Assembly (NCBI GenBank): GCA_944323775.1
Contig: CALUTT010000022.1
Location: 1 to 46,750, forward strand
Reading direction: 5' to 3'
DNA: 46,750 nt
Source: an uncultured Bacteroidales bacterium
Lineage (GTDB): Bacteria > Bacteroidota > Bacteroidia > Bacteroidales > UBA932
Of the stretch, positions 19,075 to 27,113 are shown piece after piece. The first letter of the stretch is position 1, and each line of letters opens with the position of its first letter. Below the pieces are notes generated by a model that saw nothing but the letters and a program-made list of their open reading frames with translations, did no database searches and had not been told where the DNA came from. Made by a program: the position numbers and the translations under genes.

Positions 19075-20604
19075 CTATTCCGTAAAAGTCCATTCGGCTC
19101 CGTCCTTGGTATCCTTTACCTGGATGCCTAGCGCCTTGAGACTGTCGCGTATCCTGTCGGAAGTGCTCCAGTCCTTGGCCGCCTTCGCCGCAGAACGGCT
19201 TTCGAGAACCATGTCCATCAGGCCTGAAACCACCTTGCCCATGGAATCGTCGGAAGACTCCTCGTCAACAAGGCCGAGAACGCCGAACACAATATCGTCA
19301 TATAGCTGGACCAGGGTGGCAAGGTCAGCTTCAGAGAGCTTAACCTGACCGGATTTCGCTGAATTAACAAGCCTTACCGACTCTGAAATCGCGGCAAGCG
19401 CCATAGGAGTGTTGAGGTCGTCGCAAAGCGCATCGTATATGCCCTCGAAGATTGAACGGACCTCCGGAGAATCCGCATTGCAGCTGTCAGGAGCGACACT
19501 CTCAGACAGCTCGCCGTACTCGTACTTCGGCATCTGGCGTCCGGCCATCGAATACAGATCCCTTGCGGCCTGAAGCACCCTGTGAAGGCCTTTCTCCGCA
19601 GCCCTGAGAGCATCGTTCGAGAAGTCGAGAGTGCCGCGGTAGTGTGCCTGAAGTATGAAGAACCTCACAGTCATCGGACTGTATGCCTGCTCGAGTTTGG
19701 GATGGTTCCCGCTGAAGAGCTCAGGCAGAGTGATGAAATTCCCCAGGGACTTGCCCATTTTCTGCCCGCCTATGGTGATAAGATTGTTGTGCACCCAGTA
19801 GCGTACGCCCTGAGTACCCCTGCTGGCCACATTCTGCGCGATTTCACATTCATGGTGTGGGAACATCAGGTCCATGCCTCCACCGTGGATGTCAAACTCC
19901 CTGCCAAGGTATTTCTCCCCCATCACCGAACATTCCAGATGCCATCCCGGGAAGCCCTCTCCCCAGGGAGAGTTCCAGCGCATGATATGCTCGGGCTCGG
20001 CCTTCTTCCAGAGAGCGAAGTCAAAGGGAGCACGCTTGTCACTCTGCCCGTCAAGGGCTCTTGTCCCCTCCCTGGTGTCATCGAGATTGCGTCCAGACAA
20101 CACTCCGTAATGAAAGTCACGGTTGTATTTCTGGACATCGAAATACACGCTTCCGTTGCTCTCGTAGGCATAGCCGGCCGCAAGAATCTTCTTTACAGCC
20201 TCGATCTGCTCGATAATGTGGCCTGAAGCCCTCGGCTCGATCGAAGGAGGCGCCACATTCAGCTTGCGCATGGCCTCATGGTAGCGGAGCGTATATGTCT
20301 GGACCACTTCCATAGGCTCGACCTGCTCGATGCGGGCCTTCTTGCTTATCTTGTCTTCCCCGTCGTCGGAATCGTGTTCGAGGTGGCCTACGTCAGTAAT
20401 GTTGCGCACATAGCGGACCTTGTATCCGAGATGACGCAGGAACTTGAACAGGACGTCATACGTGACCCCGGGCCTTGCGTGGCCCAGATGCGCGTCACCA
20501 TAGACTGTCGGACCGCAAACATACATGCCGACGTGACCCGGATGCACCGGTACGAAGAGCTCCTTCTTGCGGGTAAGGGTGTTGGTAATCAGAAAATCTC
20601 TCAT
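19075..20604 (-). CDS. cysS: Cysteinyl-tRNA synthetase
   Basis: This class I synthetase charges tRNA-Cys. The 509-residue protein has the HIGH-type motif HLGH at residues 39-42, preceded by the zinc cysteine C30 in [10 protein letters not shown]. Further zinc-ligand segments are WHLECSVMG and [10 protein letters not shown]. The KMSKS loop reads KMGKS in [12 protein letters not shown], a common CysS variant. The C-terminal DALR-type domain and tail bring it somewhat above the 461 residues of E. coli. It is transcribed towards metH with only 9 nt between stop codons and no visible terminator there. A good -7 box lies about 40 nt upstream of the start. Confidence 0.98.
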   Translation of the reverse strand: MRDFLITNTLTRKKELFVPVHPGHVGMYVCGPTVYGDAHLGHARPGVTYDVLFKFLRHLGYKVRYVRNITDVGHLEHDSDDGEDKISKKARIEQVEPMEVVQTYTLRYHEAMRKLNVAPPSIEPRASGHIIEQIEAVKKILAAGYAYESNGSVYFDVQKYNRDFHYGVLSGRNLDDTREGTRALDGQSDKRAPFDFALWKKAEPEHIMRWNSPWGEGFPGWHLECSVMGEKYLGREFDIHGGGMDLMFPHHECEIAQNVASRGTQGVRYWVHNNLITIGGQKMGKSLGNFITLPELFSGNHPKLEQAYSPMTVRFFILQAHYRGTLDFSNDALRAAEKGLHRVLQAARDLYSMAGRQMPKYEYGELSESVAPDSCNADSPEVRSIFEGIYDALCDDLNTPMALAAISESVRLVNSAKSGQVKLSEADLATLVQLYDDIVFGVLGLVDEESSDDSMGKVVSGLMDMVLESRSAAKAAKDWSTSDRIRDSLKALGIQVKDTKDGAEWTFTE

Positions 20605-20644
20605 TTCAAATGGAAGTTACAGCCTTCAGGCCGCTTGCAGAGGA

Positions 20645-20652
20645 CAAATATA
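20645..20652 (-). promoter_or_regulatory. Promoter -7 box of cysS
   Basis: On the minus strand this reads TATATTTG, a perfect TAnnTTTG match. About 40 nt separate it from the cysS ATG, giving a normal leader. A clear -33 TTTG is not seen at the usual distance. Confidence 0.55.
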
Positions 20653-20720
20653 ACAAATTTATTTTGCTCTGCCGAACATGTCTACCATATTGCCCGGCTG
20701 CCTGATTGCAAATAAATTCG

Positions 20721-20728
20721 TACATTTG
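20721..20728 (+). promoter_or_regulatory. Promoter -7 box of xth
   Basis: TACATTTG matches TAnnTTTG. Only 5 nt lie between the box and the ATG at 20734, so the mRNA is predicted to be leaderless or nearly so. The -33 region is weak: only CTG is found about 20 nt upstream. Confidence 0.5.
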
Positions 20729-20733
20729 ACGCC

Positions 20734-21483
20734 ATGAAACTGATAAGTTGGAACGTTAACGGACTCAGGGCCGTGGCAGGCAAGGGCTTTGCCGAGACAT
20801 TCCGTGCCCTTGACGCTGACTTCGTATGCCTGCAGGAGACAAAGCTGCAGGAAGGGCAGATCGACCTCCGCTTCGACGGATACGGATCATGGTGGAACTA
20901 TGCCGAGAAGAAAGGCTACTCAGGCACCTGCATATATTCCAGAATCGAGCCTCTCTCGGTGACTTACGGCATCGGGAGTGACGAGCACGACACGGAAGGC
21001 CGTGTAATATGCTTCGAGACCCCGGACTTCTATCTTGTAAATGTATATACCCCGAATTCACAGGACGGGCTCAAAAGGCTCGGCTACAGGATGAGATGGG
21101 AGGATGACTTCCGCCGCTATGTCTGCGGGCTGGCAGCCAGGAAAGGAGTCGTAATATGCGGAGACATGAACGTCGCCCACGAAGAGATAGACCTCAAGAA
21201 TCCGGCAACCAACCACACAAACGCCGGATTCACAGACGAGGAAAGGGCCAAGATGACTGAGCTGCTGGCAAGCGGGTTCTGTGACAGCTGGCGCCGCTCG
21301 CACCCGGACGAAGCCAAATATTCCTGGTGGTCATACAGGATGAGAGCCAGGGAAAGGAACGTAGGGTGGAGAATAGATTATTTCCTCGTCTCGGAGGACC
21401 TTGTGCCGAGAATAGTCTCGACGGACATCCATGACGAAATATTCGGGTCAGACCACTGTCCGGTAGAGCTCGTCCTGAAATGA
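20734..21483 (+). CDS. xth: Exodeoxyribonuclease III / AP endonuclease
   Basis: This Mg-dependent enzyme cuts DNA at abasic sites and has 3'-5' exonuclease activity in base excision repair. The 249-residue product shows the exonuclease-endonuclease-phosphatase motifs: WNVNGLRA at the N-terminus, LQETKL with catalytic E35, GDMN with D144 and N146, and C-terminal SDHCP with D240 and H241. It has the compact length of the ExoA type. It stands alone, divergent from cysS and convergent with the DUF368 gene 8 nt beyond its stop. Its putative -7 box is unusually close to the ATG. Confidence 0.96.
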   Translation: MKLISWNVNGLRAVAGKGFAETFRALDADFVCLQETKLQEGQIDLRFDGYGSWWNYAEKKGYSGTCIYSRIEPLSVTYGIGSDEHDTEGRVICFETPDFYLVNVYTPNSQDGLKRLGYRMRWEDDFRRYVCGLAARKGVVICGDMNVAHEEIDLKNPATNHTNAGFTDEERAKMTELLASGFCDSWRRSHPDEAKYSWWSYRMRARERNVGWRIDYFLVSEDLVPRIVSTDIHDEIFGSDHCPVELVLK

Positions 21484-21491
21484 CACTGCCT

Positions 21492-22412
21492 CTATGCTGA
21501 CTTGCGCTTCGCAAGCAGTTCCAGCGCCGTGACAAGCGCAGCTCCGGCAACGCAGCATGCGATTGCCCATGGTATCTGCATGTCCACCTCGTAGATGGAT
21601 CCGCCGCGAAGGACCTGAGCCTCCAGGACCGTATCCATATTGCTCCACGGCCAAACCTTCACCAGAGATCCGATGATGAATCCGGCGAGCACCAGCAGAG
21701 TCGCCCTGTGGAAACGGGCAAGAAGCCAGTGCAGGAATTTGGAGAAACTGAGTATCCCCACTACCGCGCCCAGCACGAAAACAGCAAGGACTGCAAAATC
21801 CATGGCCGTGCTCTCGCCTGACAGAATCCGGGTAAGAGTCGCAAGGATAAATTCGTATTTACCCAATATCAGGAGGATGAAACTGCCGCTGATCCCGGGG
21901 AGTATCATCGCACATATCGCCACGGCACCGGAAATGAAGATGAACCACAGCGCATCCGGAGTCTCGGCAGGCGAGAGTGTGCATACCACCACGCCGAGGA
22001 CCACTCCCAGCAGGAGCATCACGGCGTCCCTGGGCTTCCAGTCACTGATATCCCTGAGAATGAACACGGAAGAGGCGACAATCAGACCGAAGAAAAATGC
22101 CCATGTGGGTATCGGGAGGTATTCAAGCAGGTAGGTCATGAGCTTTGCCAGCGACATTACGCTGACAAGTATGCCGGCAAAGACGGAAACCAGGAAATTA
22201 CCGTTCACGTGCTTCCAGAAATCCCGCAGCCTTCCGCGGAACAGCAGCCTCGCCGCCGTTGCGTCAATGGAATTGATTGACCCGACAAGTTCTTCGTAAA
22301 TGCCGGTCATGAAGGCTATGGTTCCACCGGATACGCCCGGAATCACATCTGCCGCCCCCATACCTATGCCCTTGATGCCTACAAGCAGATACTTCTTCAA
22401 AGATGTTGTCAT
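21492..22412 (-). CDS. DUF368 membrane protein, candidate undecaprenyl phosphate transporter (PopT family)
   Basis: The 306-residue polytopic membrane protein has two inverted motif copies typical of DUF368: GAADVIPGVSGGTIAF near residue 20 and ICAMILPGISGSFILLILG near the middle. Eight or more hydrophobic segments are visible. DUF368 proteins (PopT) have been described as undecaprenyl phosphate translocases, which recycle the lipid carrier of peptidoglycan and surface glycan synthesis back to the cytoplasmic face. That role is assigned here by family only. Its start overlaps the stop of the upstream small gene by 1 nt (TAATG), so the two are co-translated. Confidence 0.88.
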   Translation of the reverse strand: MTTSLKKYLLVGIKGIGMGAADVIPGVSGGTIAFMTGIYEELVGSINSIDATAARLLFRGRLRDFWKHVNGNFLVSVFAGILVSVMSLAKLMTYLLEYLPIPTWAFFFGLIVASSVFILRDISDWKPRDAVMLLLGVVLGVVVCTLSPAETPDALWFIFISGAVAICAMILPGISGSFILLILGKYEFILATLTRILSGESTAMDFAVLAVFVLGAVVGILSFSKFLHWLLARFHRATLLVLAGFIIGSLVKVWPWSNMDTVLEAQVLRGGSIYEVDMQIPWAIACCVAGAALVTALELLAKRKSA

Positions 22413-22903
22413 TATTCTATTTTCAGTAAATAATCCTTAATCGCCCCGAAAACTCCTGCCTGATCCATCGACACGCCGTCAGGGAGGCTTACGGTCAGGT
22501 CGAAGACGTCACCGCCGAGCCCGACACAGCCTGCCTTGAATCTTGCAGGACTGCACCTCGCTTCGAACTCTGAAGCGAAATCGTCCGGCCTGCACGACAG
22601 AGAGATGAACAGATCCTCGCTGCGCTCCTGGCCGCCCGGCTGCCGAAAAGGACGTTTCATGAAGCCCGCACAGTTCAGCTGACCGGAGTCAGGAGCAAGC
22701 ACAGTCACCGTAATGCCACGCCCCGAGAAGAATTCCCGGACAGCGGTTTCCGCGGTATCCGCTCCCGGCGCAGTCCTGTCAATGAAGACTGCCGCAGACT
22801 TGACCGCCCCAAGAGGCATGATGCAGTGCACCGCACTGCTGGCATTGCGTCTGAGCGCAATACGGCGCAGAACATATCGTATCGGACTAATCATCTTTTC
22901 CAA
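22412..22903 (-). CDS. Small uncharacterised protein (possibly DUF6913-like)
   Basis: I do not firmly recognise this 163-residue product. The N-terminus is strongly basic (RYVLRRIALRRNASS). A central part resembles an alpha/beta fold (SAAVFIDR ... ITVTVLAP), and the C-terminal half includes DLFISLSCRPDDFASEFEA and FDLTVSLPDGVSMDQAGVFG. There is no signal peptide or membrane span. It recalls small Bacteroidota-restricted proteins annotated DUF6913, but that link is from memory. It overlaps the kinase gene upstream by 17 nt and the DUF368 gene downstream by 1 nt, so the three form one tightly coupled unit. Met4 at 22894 is an alternative start. Confidence 0.7.
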   Translation of the reverse strand: MEKMISPIRYVLRRIALRRNASSAVHCIMPLGAVKSAAVFIDRTAPGADTAETAVREFFSGRGITVTVLAPDSGQLNCAGFMKRPFRQPGGQERSEDLFISLSCRPDDFASEFEARCSPARFKAGCVGLGGDVFDLTVSLPDGVSMDQAGVFGAIKDYLLKIE

Positions 22904-23912
22904 CCGATGATGACGCGAAGAGCTCGCGGAGTTCAGACTTTGCCACGCGCCAGCGGGGTACGTCGATCTTGGTCCCGACGACCTCGACGACCTTGGCGGC
23001 TATTATCGAACCGGCCTCGCCACAGACCTTGAGAGGCATTCCCAGAGAATGTGCGAACAGGAATCCAGCCGCATATGTGTCGCCGGCTCCTGTCGCGTCA
23101 ACGGTATCCGCAGGCCATGCTTCTATGAAATGCTTCTCGTCTCCGGCCTTGATCCAGCTTCCGTCCTTGCCGACTTTCACGACTGCGATGCTGCAGAGCC
23201 TTGAGATCTCGTCAAGCGCGGCCTCGGGATCGGAAAGTTTCGTAAAAGCCTTGGATTCGGTCTCGTTGGCAAACACGATGTCGACATACTTCTCGACTAT
23301 GTCATGCAGGAACGCAAGGTTTGACTCGACGACATTGTACGACGCCATGTCAAGAGAGATAATGCATCCGGCATCATGCGCATATTCAACTGCCCTGCGG
23401 ATCAGCTGCTGGTTCTGGACAAGATAACCCTCGATATGGAAATAGTCATATCCCTCGAAATACTCCCTTTCAAGATCTTCCGGCACAAGATCGCGCGCCG
23501 CACCGAGATAGACCGCAAAAGTACGCTCCGCATTCGCACCCGTGACGAACACCATGGAACGCCCGCTGGAATGCGGACTGCGCAGGAGCTTAGTCTTCAC
23601 CCCGTACTGCTCCTGGTCACTCTTGAAGAGCATGCCCAGCTCGTCGTCGCCGATCTTGCCTATAAAGCTGGACGGCATGCCCAGAATCGAGGTGCAGGTA
23701 ATGGTGTTTGCAGCGGACCCTCCTGCGACATACTTGACTCCGAGAGGCTTCAGTGCAGCCCATATCTTGTCTCCGGTCTCCATGTCGACATGCTGCATGC
23801 TTCCTTTCGGAAGATGGTAGGCCCTCAGAAGGCTGTCGTCCGGCAGCACGGCAAGGATATCGGTGAGGGCGTTCCCGATACCGAGTATTGTCTTGTTGGT
23901 CGCAGTTTTCAT
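22887..23912 (-). CDS. PfkB-family sugar/adenosine kinase
   Basis: The 341-residue protein is a ribokinase-fold kinase. It opens with ILGIGNALTDILAVLPD and has YVAGGSAANTI (substrate lid region), FIGKIGDDELG, and the anion-hole/catalytic motif DATGAGDTYAAGF, with the general base at D278. Sequence style and length are those of the Bacteroidota adenosine kinase group, which would phosphorylate adenosine to AMP. Other nucleosides or sugars remain possible. Transcription starts from a promoter that overlaps the one for the divergent flippase-like gene. The 3' end overlaps the small unknown gene by 17 nt. Confidence 0.88.
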   Translation of the reverse strand: MKTATNKTILGIGNALTDILAVLPDDSLLRAYHLPKGSMQHVDMETGDKIWAALKPLGVKYVAGGSAANTITCTSILGMPSSFIGKIGDDELGMLFKSDQEQYGVKTKLLRSPHSSGRSMVFVTGANAERTFAVYLGAARDLVPEDLEREYFEGYDYFHIEGYLVQNQQLIRRAVEYAHDAGCIISLDMASYNVVESNLAFLHDIVEKYVDIVFANETESKAFTKLSDPEAALDEISRLCSIAVVKVGKDGSWIKAGDEKHFIEAWPADTVDATGAGDTYAAGFLFAHSLGMPLKVCGEAGSIIAAKVVEVVGTKIDVPRWRVAKSELRELFASSSVGKDD

Positions 23913-23946
23913 CAGATGTTCCGTACTATGATTGCAGCTTATTACG

Positions 23947-23954
23947 CAAAATTA
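23947..23954 (-). promoter_or_regulatory. Promoter -7 box of the kinase-unknown-DUF368 unit
   Basis: On the minus strand this is TAATTTTG, a TAnnTTTG match 34 nt upstream of the kinase ATG. A possible -33 TTG is the complement of CAA at 23978-23980, 23 nt further upstream. That lies inside the start region of the divergent gene. Confidence 0.5.
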
Positions 23955-23957
23955 GCA

Positions 23958-23965
23958 TATATTTG
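23958..23965 (+). promoter_or_regulatory. Promoter -7 box of the flippase-like gene
   Basis: TATATTTG, a perfect -7 match, lies 6 nt before the ATG at 23972. TTG at 23932-23934 is a possible -33 box (23-nt spacer, slightly long). The transcript is predicted to be leaderless. The site is interlocked with the divergent minus-strand promoter. Confidence 0.5.
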
Positions 23966-23971
23966 CAAATT

Positions 23972-24952
23972 ATGAGCAACAAGACATCCAAAGTCATCAA
24001 GTACACGCTGTCTTTCCTGCTTGCCGCCCTGCTGCTCTATTTTGCATTCAGGGGCATTGACTGGCAACAGTTCTCCAGGGATTTCAAACAGACCAGATGG
24101 GGATATGTGATTCTTTTCTTCATGGCCTCGGCGCTTGCACTGGTGTTCAGGGAAGAGAGGTGGCGCGCTCTGATCGAGCCCTTCGATCCGGAAGTCAGCA
24201 GACACAGGGTCTGGGATGCCGTAAACGTCAGCAACGTAGCGAACGTGGTGCTGCCTGGCGCCGGAGAATTCCTCAGATGCGGATATCTCAGCTCGAAGAA
24301 CGTGAGCTATGACAAGGTACTCGGCACCATAGTCTGCGAAAGAATCTGCGACATAATTTCAATCATCGTAATCTTCGTGATCGCACTGACGGCAAAATGG
24401 AATACTTTCGGTGCCTTTTTCTCGGACAACATACTGGGAGCCGTAGGCAGCAAGGCGGACAGGTCCCTGTGGTGGATACCCGCAGCAGCAGCCGTGGCAA
24501 TAGTGCTTCTGCTCCTGGCCGTCTTCAGGTTCCGCACTCGCAGCAAGTTCCTCGGCAGAAGCGCCAAGGCAATCTCCAATGTCGCAGCAGGACTTGCCGT
24601 GATCTCCAAAGTCCGCAACAAGCCTGCTTTCGTCCTGTATACCGTAGGAATCTGGGTAATGTACCTGCTGATGTGCTACTTCATGTTCCTTGCCGTTCCT
24701 CCGCTTGCCCATCTTGGGATAATGGACGCCCTGATCATTTCAGGAGTCGGAAACATCGCATCAGTCATTCCCGTGCCGGGCGGGATAGGGGCCTATCATT
24801 ACCTGGTATCCCTGTGCCTGGAATCCCTGTACGGAATGAGCTGGGAGACCGGCATACTCTACGCGACACTGAACCATGAGCTCCACGCAATACTGATTAT
24901 CGTCTTCGGAGCGGCTTCGTATCTGCACATGACGCTTCGGAAAAGCAAATGA
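23972..24952 (+). CDS. Flippase-like integral membrane protein (LPG synthase TM region / UPF0104 family)
   Basis: The 326-residue protein has about eight membrane segments. It resembles the transmembrane part of lysylphosphatidylglycerol synthases and AglD-like proteins. Family-typical stretches are REERWRALIEPF, NVANVVLPGAGEFLRCGYLS, VCERICDIISII and the C-terminal SVIPVPGGIGAYHYLV. No aminoacyltransferase domain is attached, so the substrate is unknown; lipid or glycolipid transport is a guess from the family. I chose the ATG at 23972 because an upstream in-frame ATG at 23888 lies before the -7 box and inside the kinase gene. asnA starts 4 nt after the stop. Confidence 0.85.
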   Translation: MSNKTSKVIKYTLSFLLAALLLYFAFRGIDWQQFSRDFKQTRWGYVILFFMASALALVFREERWRALIEPFDPEVSRHRVWDAVNVSNVANVVLPGAGEFLRCGYLSSKNVSYDKVLGTIVCERICDIISIIVIFVIALTAKWNTFGAFFSDNILGAVGSKADRSLWWIPAAAAVAIVLLLLAVFRFRTRSKFLGRSAKAISNVAAGLAVISKVRNKPAFVLYTVGIWVMYLLMCYFMFLAVPPLAHLGIMDALIISGVGNIASVIPVPGGIGAYHYLVSLCLESLYGMSWETGILYATLNHELHAILIIVFGAASYLHMTLRKSK

Positions 24953-24956
24953 TGCC

Positions 24957-25994
24957 ATGAAACTTACCATCCCGCAAGGCTACTCCAACCTGCTCGGCTC
25001 GCTCGAAAACACCGAGAAGGCCATCAAATGCGTCAAAGACATGTTTCAACTGAACCTGTCCGCACAGCTTGCTCTGCTCAGGGTGACGGCTCCCGTAGTC
25101 GTCATGTCAGGCACAGGCATCAACGATGACCTCAACGGGACCGAAAGGCCGGTAAGTTTTCCGGTAAAAGACCTTGGAGACGCAAGGGCCGAAGTCGTCC
25201 ACTCCCTCGCCAAATGGAAAAGGGTCAAGCTTGCCGCCATGGGACTTGAAAAAGGCAAAGGCATATATACGGACATGAACGCCCTCAGGCCGGATGAAGA
25301 ACTTGACAACATCCACTCGATATACGTGGACCAGTGGGACTGGGAACAGGTAATATCCGCTCAGGACCGGAATCTCGCCTTTCTGAAGAAGACCGTAAGG
25401 AGAATATACGAGGCCGTAAAGGTCACGGAAAACAGACTGTCCGTCGAATTCCCGGCCATAAGGCCCGAACTTCCGGAAGAGATACACTTCATCAATGCAG
25501 AAGAACTCCTCCAGGCTTTCCCCACACTGCCGCCCAAACAGAGAGAGGCGCGTGCGGCCAGGGAGTACGGAGCAGTCTTCATAATCGGAATCGGAGGGAA
25601 GCTCTCGGACGGGACACAACATGACGGCAGAGCCGCGGACTACGATGACTGGAGCAGTCCCAACTCCGACGGGTTCACGGGGCTCAACGGAGACCTGCTG
25701 GTATGGAATTCGGTGCTGCAATGCCCCTTCGAACTGTCCAGCATGGGAATCAGGGTGGACAGAAACGCCCTGCTGACCCAGCTCAAGGCCCGTGGCGAAG
25801 AATACAAGTTGCAGTACCCCTACCACAGAATGCTGCTGGAAGGCAGGCTTCCCCTTACCATAGGAGGAGGCATAGGTCAGTCACGCCTGTGCATGTACTT
25901 GCTGCGCAAGGCGCATATCGGGGAGATCCAGAGCAGCATCTGGCCCGACAAAATGAGGGAAGAATGTAAAAAAGCAGGGATAGAGCTGGTCTGA
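24957..25994 (+). CDS. asnA: Aspartate-ammonia ligase (ammonia-dependent asparagine synthetase A)
   Basis: AsnA makes asparagine from aspartate, ammonia and ATP and is structurally a relative of class II aminoacyl-tRNA synthetases. The 345-residue protein contains VMSGTGINDDLNGTERPVSF, the IYTDMNALRPDEEL segment, SIYVDQWDWEQV, and the C-terminal ATP-site motif GGGIGQSRLCMYLL. All fit AsnA well, and the length is close to the E. coli enzyme (330). It lies 4 nt behind the flippase-like gene and is probably expressed from the same promoter, without an obvious functional link. A tRNA-Arg with its own promoter follows. Confidence 0.97.
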   Translation: MKLTIPQGYSNLLGSLENTEKAIKCVKDMFQLNLSAQLALLRVTAPVVVMSGTGINDDLNGTERPVSFPVKDLGDARAEVVHSLAKWKRVKLAAMGLEKGKGIYTDMNALRPDEELDNIHSIYVDQWDWEQVISAQDRNLAFLKKTVRRIYEAVKVTENRLSVEFPAIRPELPEEIHFINAEELLQAFPTLPPKQREARAAREYGAVFIIGIGGKLSDGTQHDGRAADYDDWSSPNSDGFTGLNGDLLVWNSVLQCPFELSSMGIRVDRNALLTQLKARGEEYKLQYPYHRMLLEGRLPLTIGGGIGQSRLCMYLLRKAHIGEIQSSIWPDKMREECKKAGIELV

Positions 25995-25999
25995 AACGA

Positions 26000-26028
26000 T
26001 TGTTTTTCGCGAAATATCACTATCTTTG
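26000..26028 (+). promoter_or_regulatory. Promoter of tRNA-Arg
   Basis: TTG at 26000-26002, an 18-nt spacer and TATCTTTG at 26021-26028 form a near-ideal Bacteroidota promoter. The mature tRNA begins about 30 nt downstream, leaving a short 5' extension to be removed by RNase P. Confidence 0.8.
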
Positions 26029-26057
26029 CAGTCCTCTCTCCATTAAGGACAGAATAC

Positions 26058-26131
26058 GGTTCCGTAGCTCAGCTGGATAGAGCAACAGCCTTCTAAGCTG
26101 TGGGTCGCGCGTTCGAATCGCGCCGGAATCA
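26058..26131 (+). tRNA. trnR: tRNA-Arg (anticodon TCT)
   Basis: The 74-nt gene folds completely. The acceptor arms are GGTTCCG (26058-26064) and CGGAATC (26124-26130), with one G-U pair and A26131 as discriminator. The D stem is GCTC/GAGC. The anticodon stem ACAGC/GCTGT encloses loop CTTCTAA, with anticodon TCT at 26092-26094. The T stem GCGCG/CGCGC has loop TTCGAAT. It reads AGA/AGG codons. The 3' CCA is not encoded. Confidence 0.97.
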
Positions 26132-26136
26132 CTCCA

Positions 26137-26155
26137 GAAGCGCACCCTGCGCTTC
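26137..26155. other. Hairpin after tRNA-Arg
   Basis: GAAGCGCA (26137-26144) and TGCGCTTC (26148-26155) form a perfect 8-bp stem with a CCC loop. It sits between the tRNA-Arg 3' end and the convergent yitT stop. Neither strand has a T tract after it, so it is at best a weak or processing-type 3' element. Confidence 0.4.
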
Positions 26156-26168
26156 AATCCCCGGGCCT

Positions 26169-27113
26169 TCAGTTCCCGTTATGGTGTCTCGTCTTTTTCG
26201 GGATCTTATGATGACGGCTCCACATTCCGTAGACTTCGCTTACGTTGCCGGCTGTGATGAACGCCTGTATCTTGTTCTCACGGATGTAGGTCATCAGGGA
26301 AGCGAACTCGTCCTGGGTCAGGATGCTCTGTATCTCCTTGGTCATCTTGCCTGAGTAGCCGCCCTCAACCTCGTAAAGGCTGCATCCGCGAGAGACTGTG
26401 TTCACGATGTATTCCCTTATCCTCTCATAATCTTCGGAGATGATGCACACCCGTTTGCGCTTGTTAAGGCTGATGGTGAAATAGTCGACGATCAGCCCGT
26501 TCAGCCATGTTCCGATTATGCCGACAATCACGAGTCTGAACGGATTGATGAAGAATGCCGTACAGCATATTATCATGCCCGCCACAGTTACGGACGTGCC
26601 GATGTCAAGGTGATAGTAGACATTGAGGATCTTGGCAGGGATATCCAGGCCGCCGGTCGAGGCATTCATCCGGAACAGTATGGCCTGCGAAGCACTGAGT
26701 ATAAGCACGAAGCACACAAGGTCGAACCACACGTCGCCCATCACAGAGGTAGCGCCCGGCTCAAGAAGCCTCTGGTACGGGCATACCCATTCCCAGAAAT
26801 CTATCAGAGGGCCGAACACCAGCGACGCGTATGCCGTCTTGATGCCGAATTCCTTGCCTAGCATCAGATATCCCACCAGCAGGCACAGGGCATTGATTAT
26901 TGTGACGGCAAGCGATACCTTGAGAGTGATCCCGACCTTTGCCAGCAGGCTGCTTATGACCATTGCCAGGCCGGATACGCTTCCAAGCACAAGATTTCCA
27001 GGCAGGAGGAAATAGTAGATTGCCGCAGCGGCGATGGACATGGCCGCTGTTATCACGAGAAGCTCCCTCCAGAACCTCCACGTCAGCACAGCAGAAAAAA
27101 TTGATTTTGTCAT
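26169..27113 (-). CDS. YitT family membrane protein (DUF161 + DUF2179)
   Basis: The 314-residue protein has five or six membrane helices in its first 215 residues. Typical segments are LLPGNLVLGSVSGLAMVISS, NASTGGLDIPAKIL and FINPFRLVIVGIIGTWLNGL. A soluble C-terminal DUF2179 domain (about 230-300) follows, opening with RKRVCIISEDYERIREYI and including GGYSGK. The function of YitT proteins is unknown. The start codon overlaps the nfnB stop by 4 nt (ATGA), so it is translationally coupled to nfnB. That suggests a shared role or at least shared expression. Its 3' end faces tRNA-Arg. Confidence 0.9.
   Translation of the reverse strand: MTKSIFSAVLTWRFWRELLVITAAMSIAAAAIYYFLLPGNLVLGSVSGLAMVISSLLAKVGITLKVSLAVTIINALCLLVGYLMLGKEFGIKTAYASLVFGPLIDFWEWVCPYQRLLEPGATSVMGDVWFDLVCFVLILSASQAILFRMNASTGGLDIPAKILNVYYHLDIGTSVTVAGMIICCTAFFINPFRLVIVGIIGTWLNGLIVDYFTISLNKRKRVCIISEDYERIREYIVNTVSRGCSLYEVEGGYSGKMTKEIQSILTQDEFASLMTYIRENKIQAFITAGNVSEVYGMWSRHHKIPKKTRHHNGN

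Noticed and set aside
26137-26155. Perfect 8-bp hairpin after tRNA-Arg as an intrinsic terminator
   Set aside because: No T tract follows on either strand, so I list it only as a hairpin.
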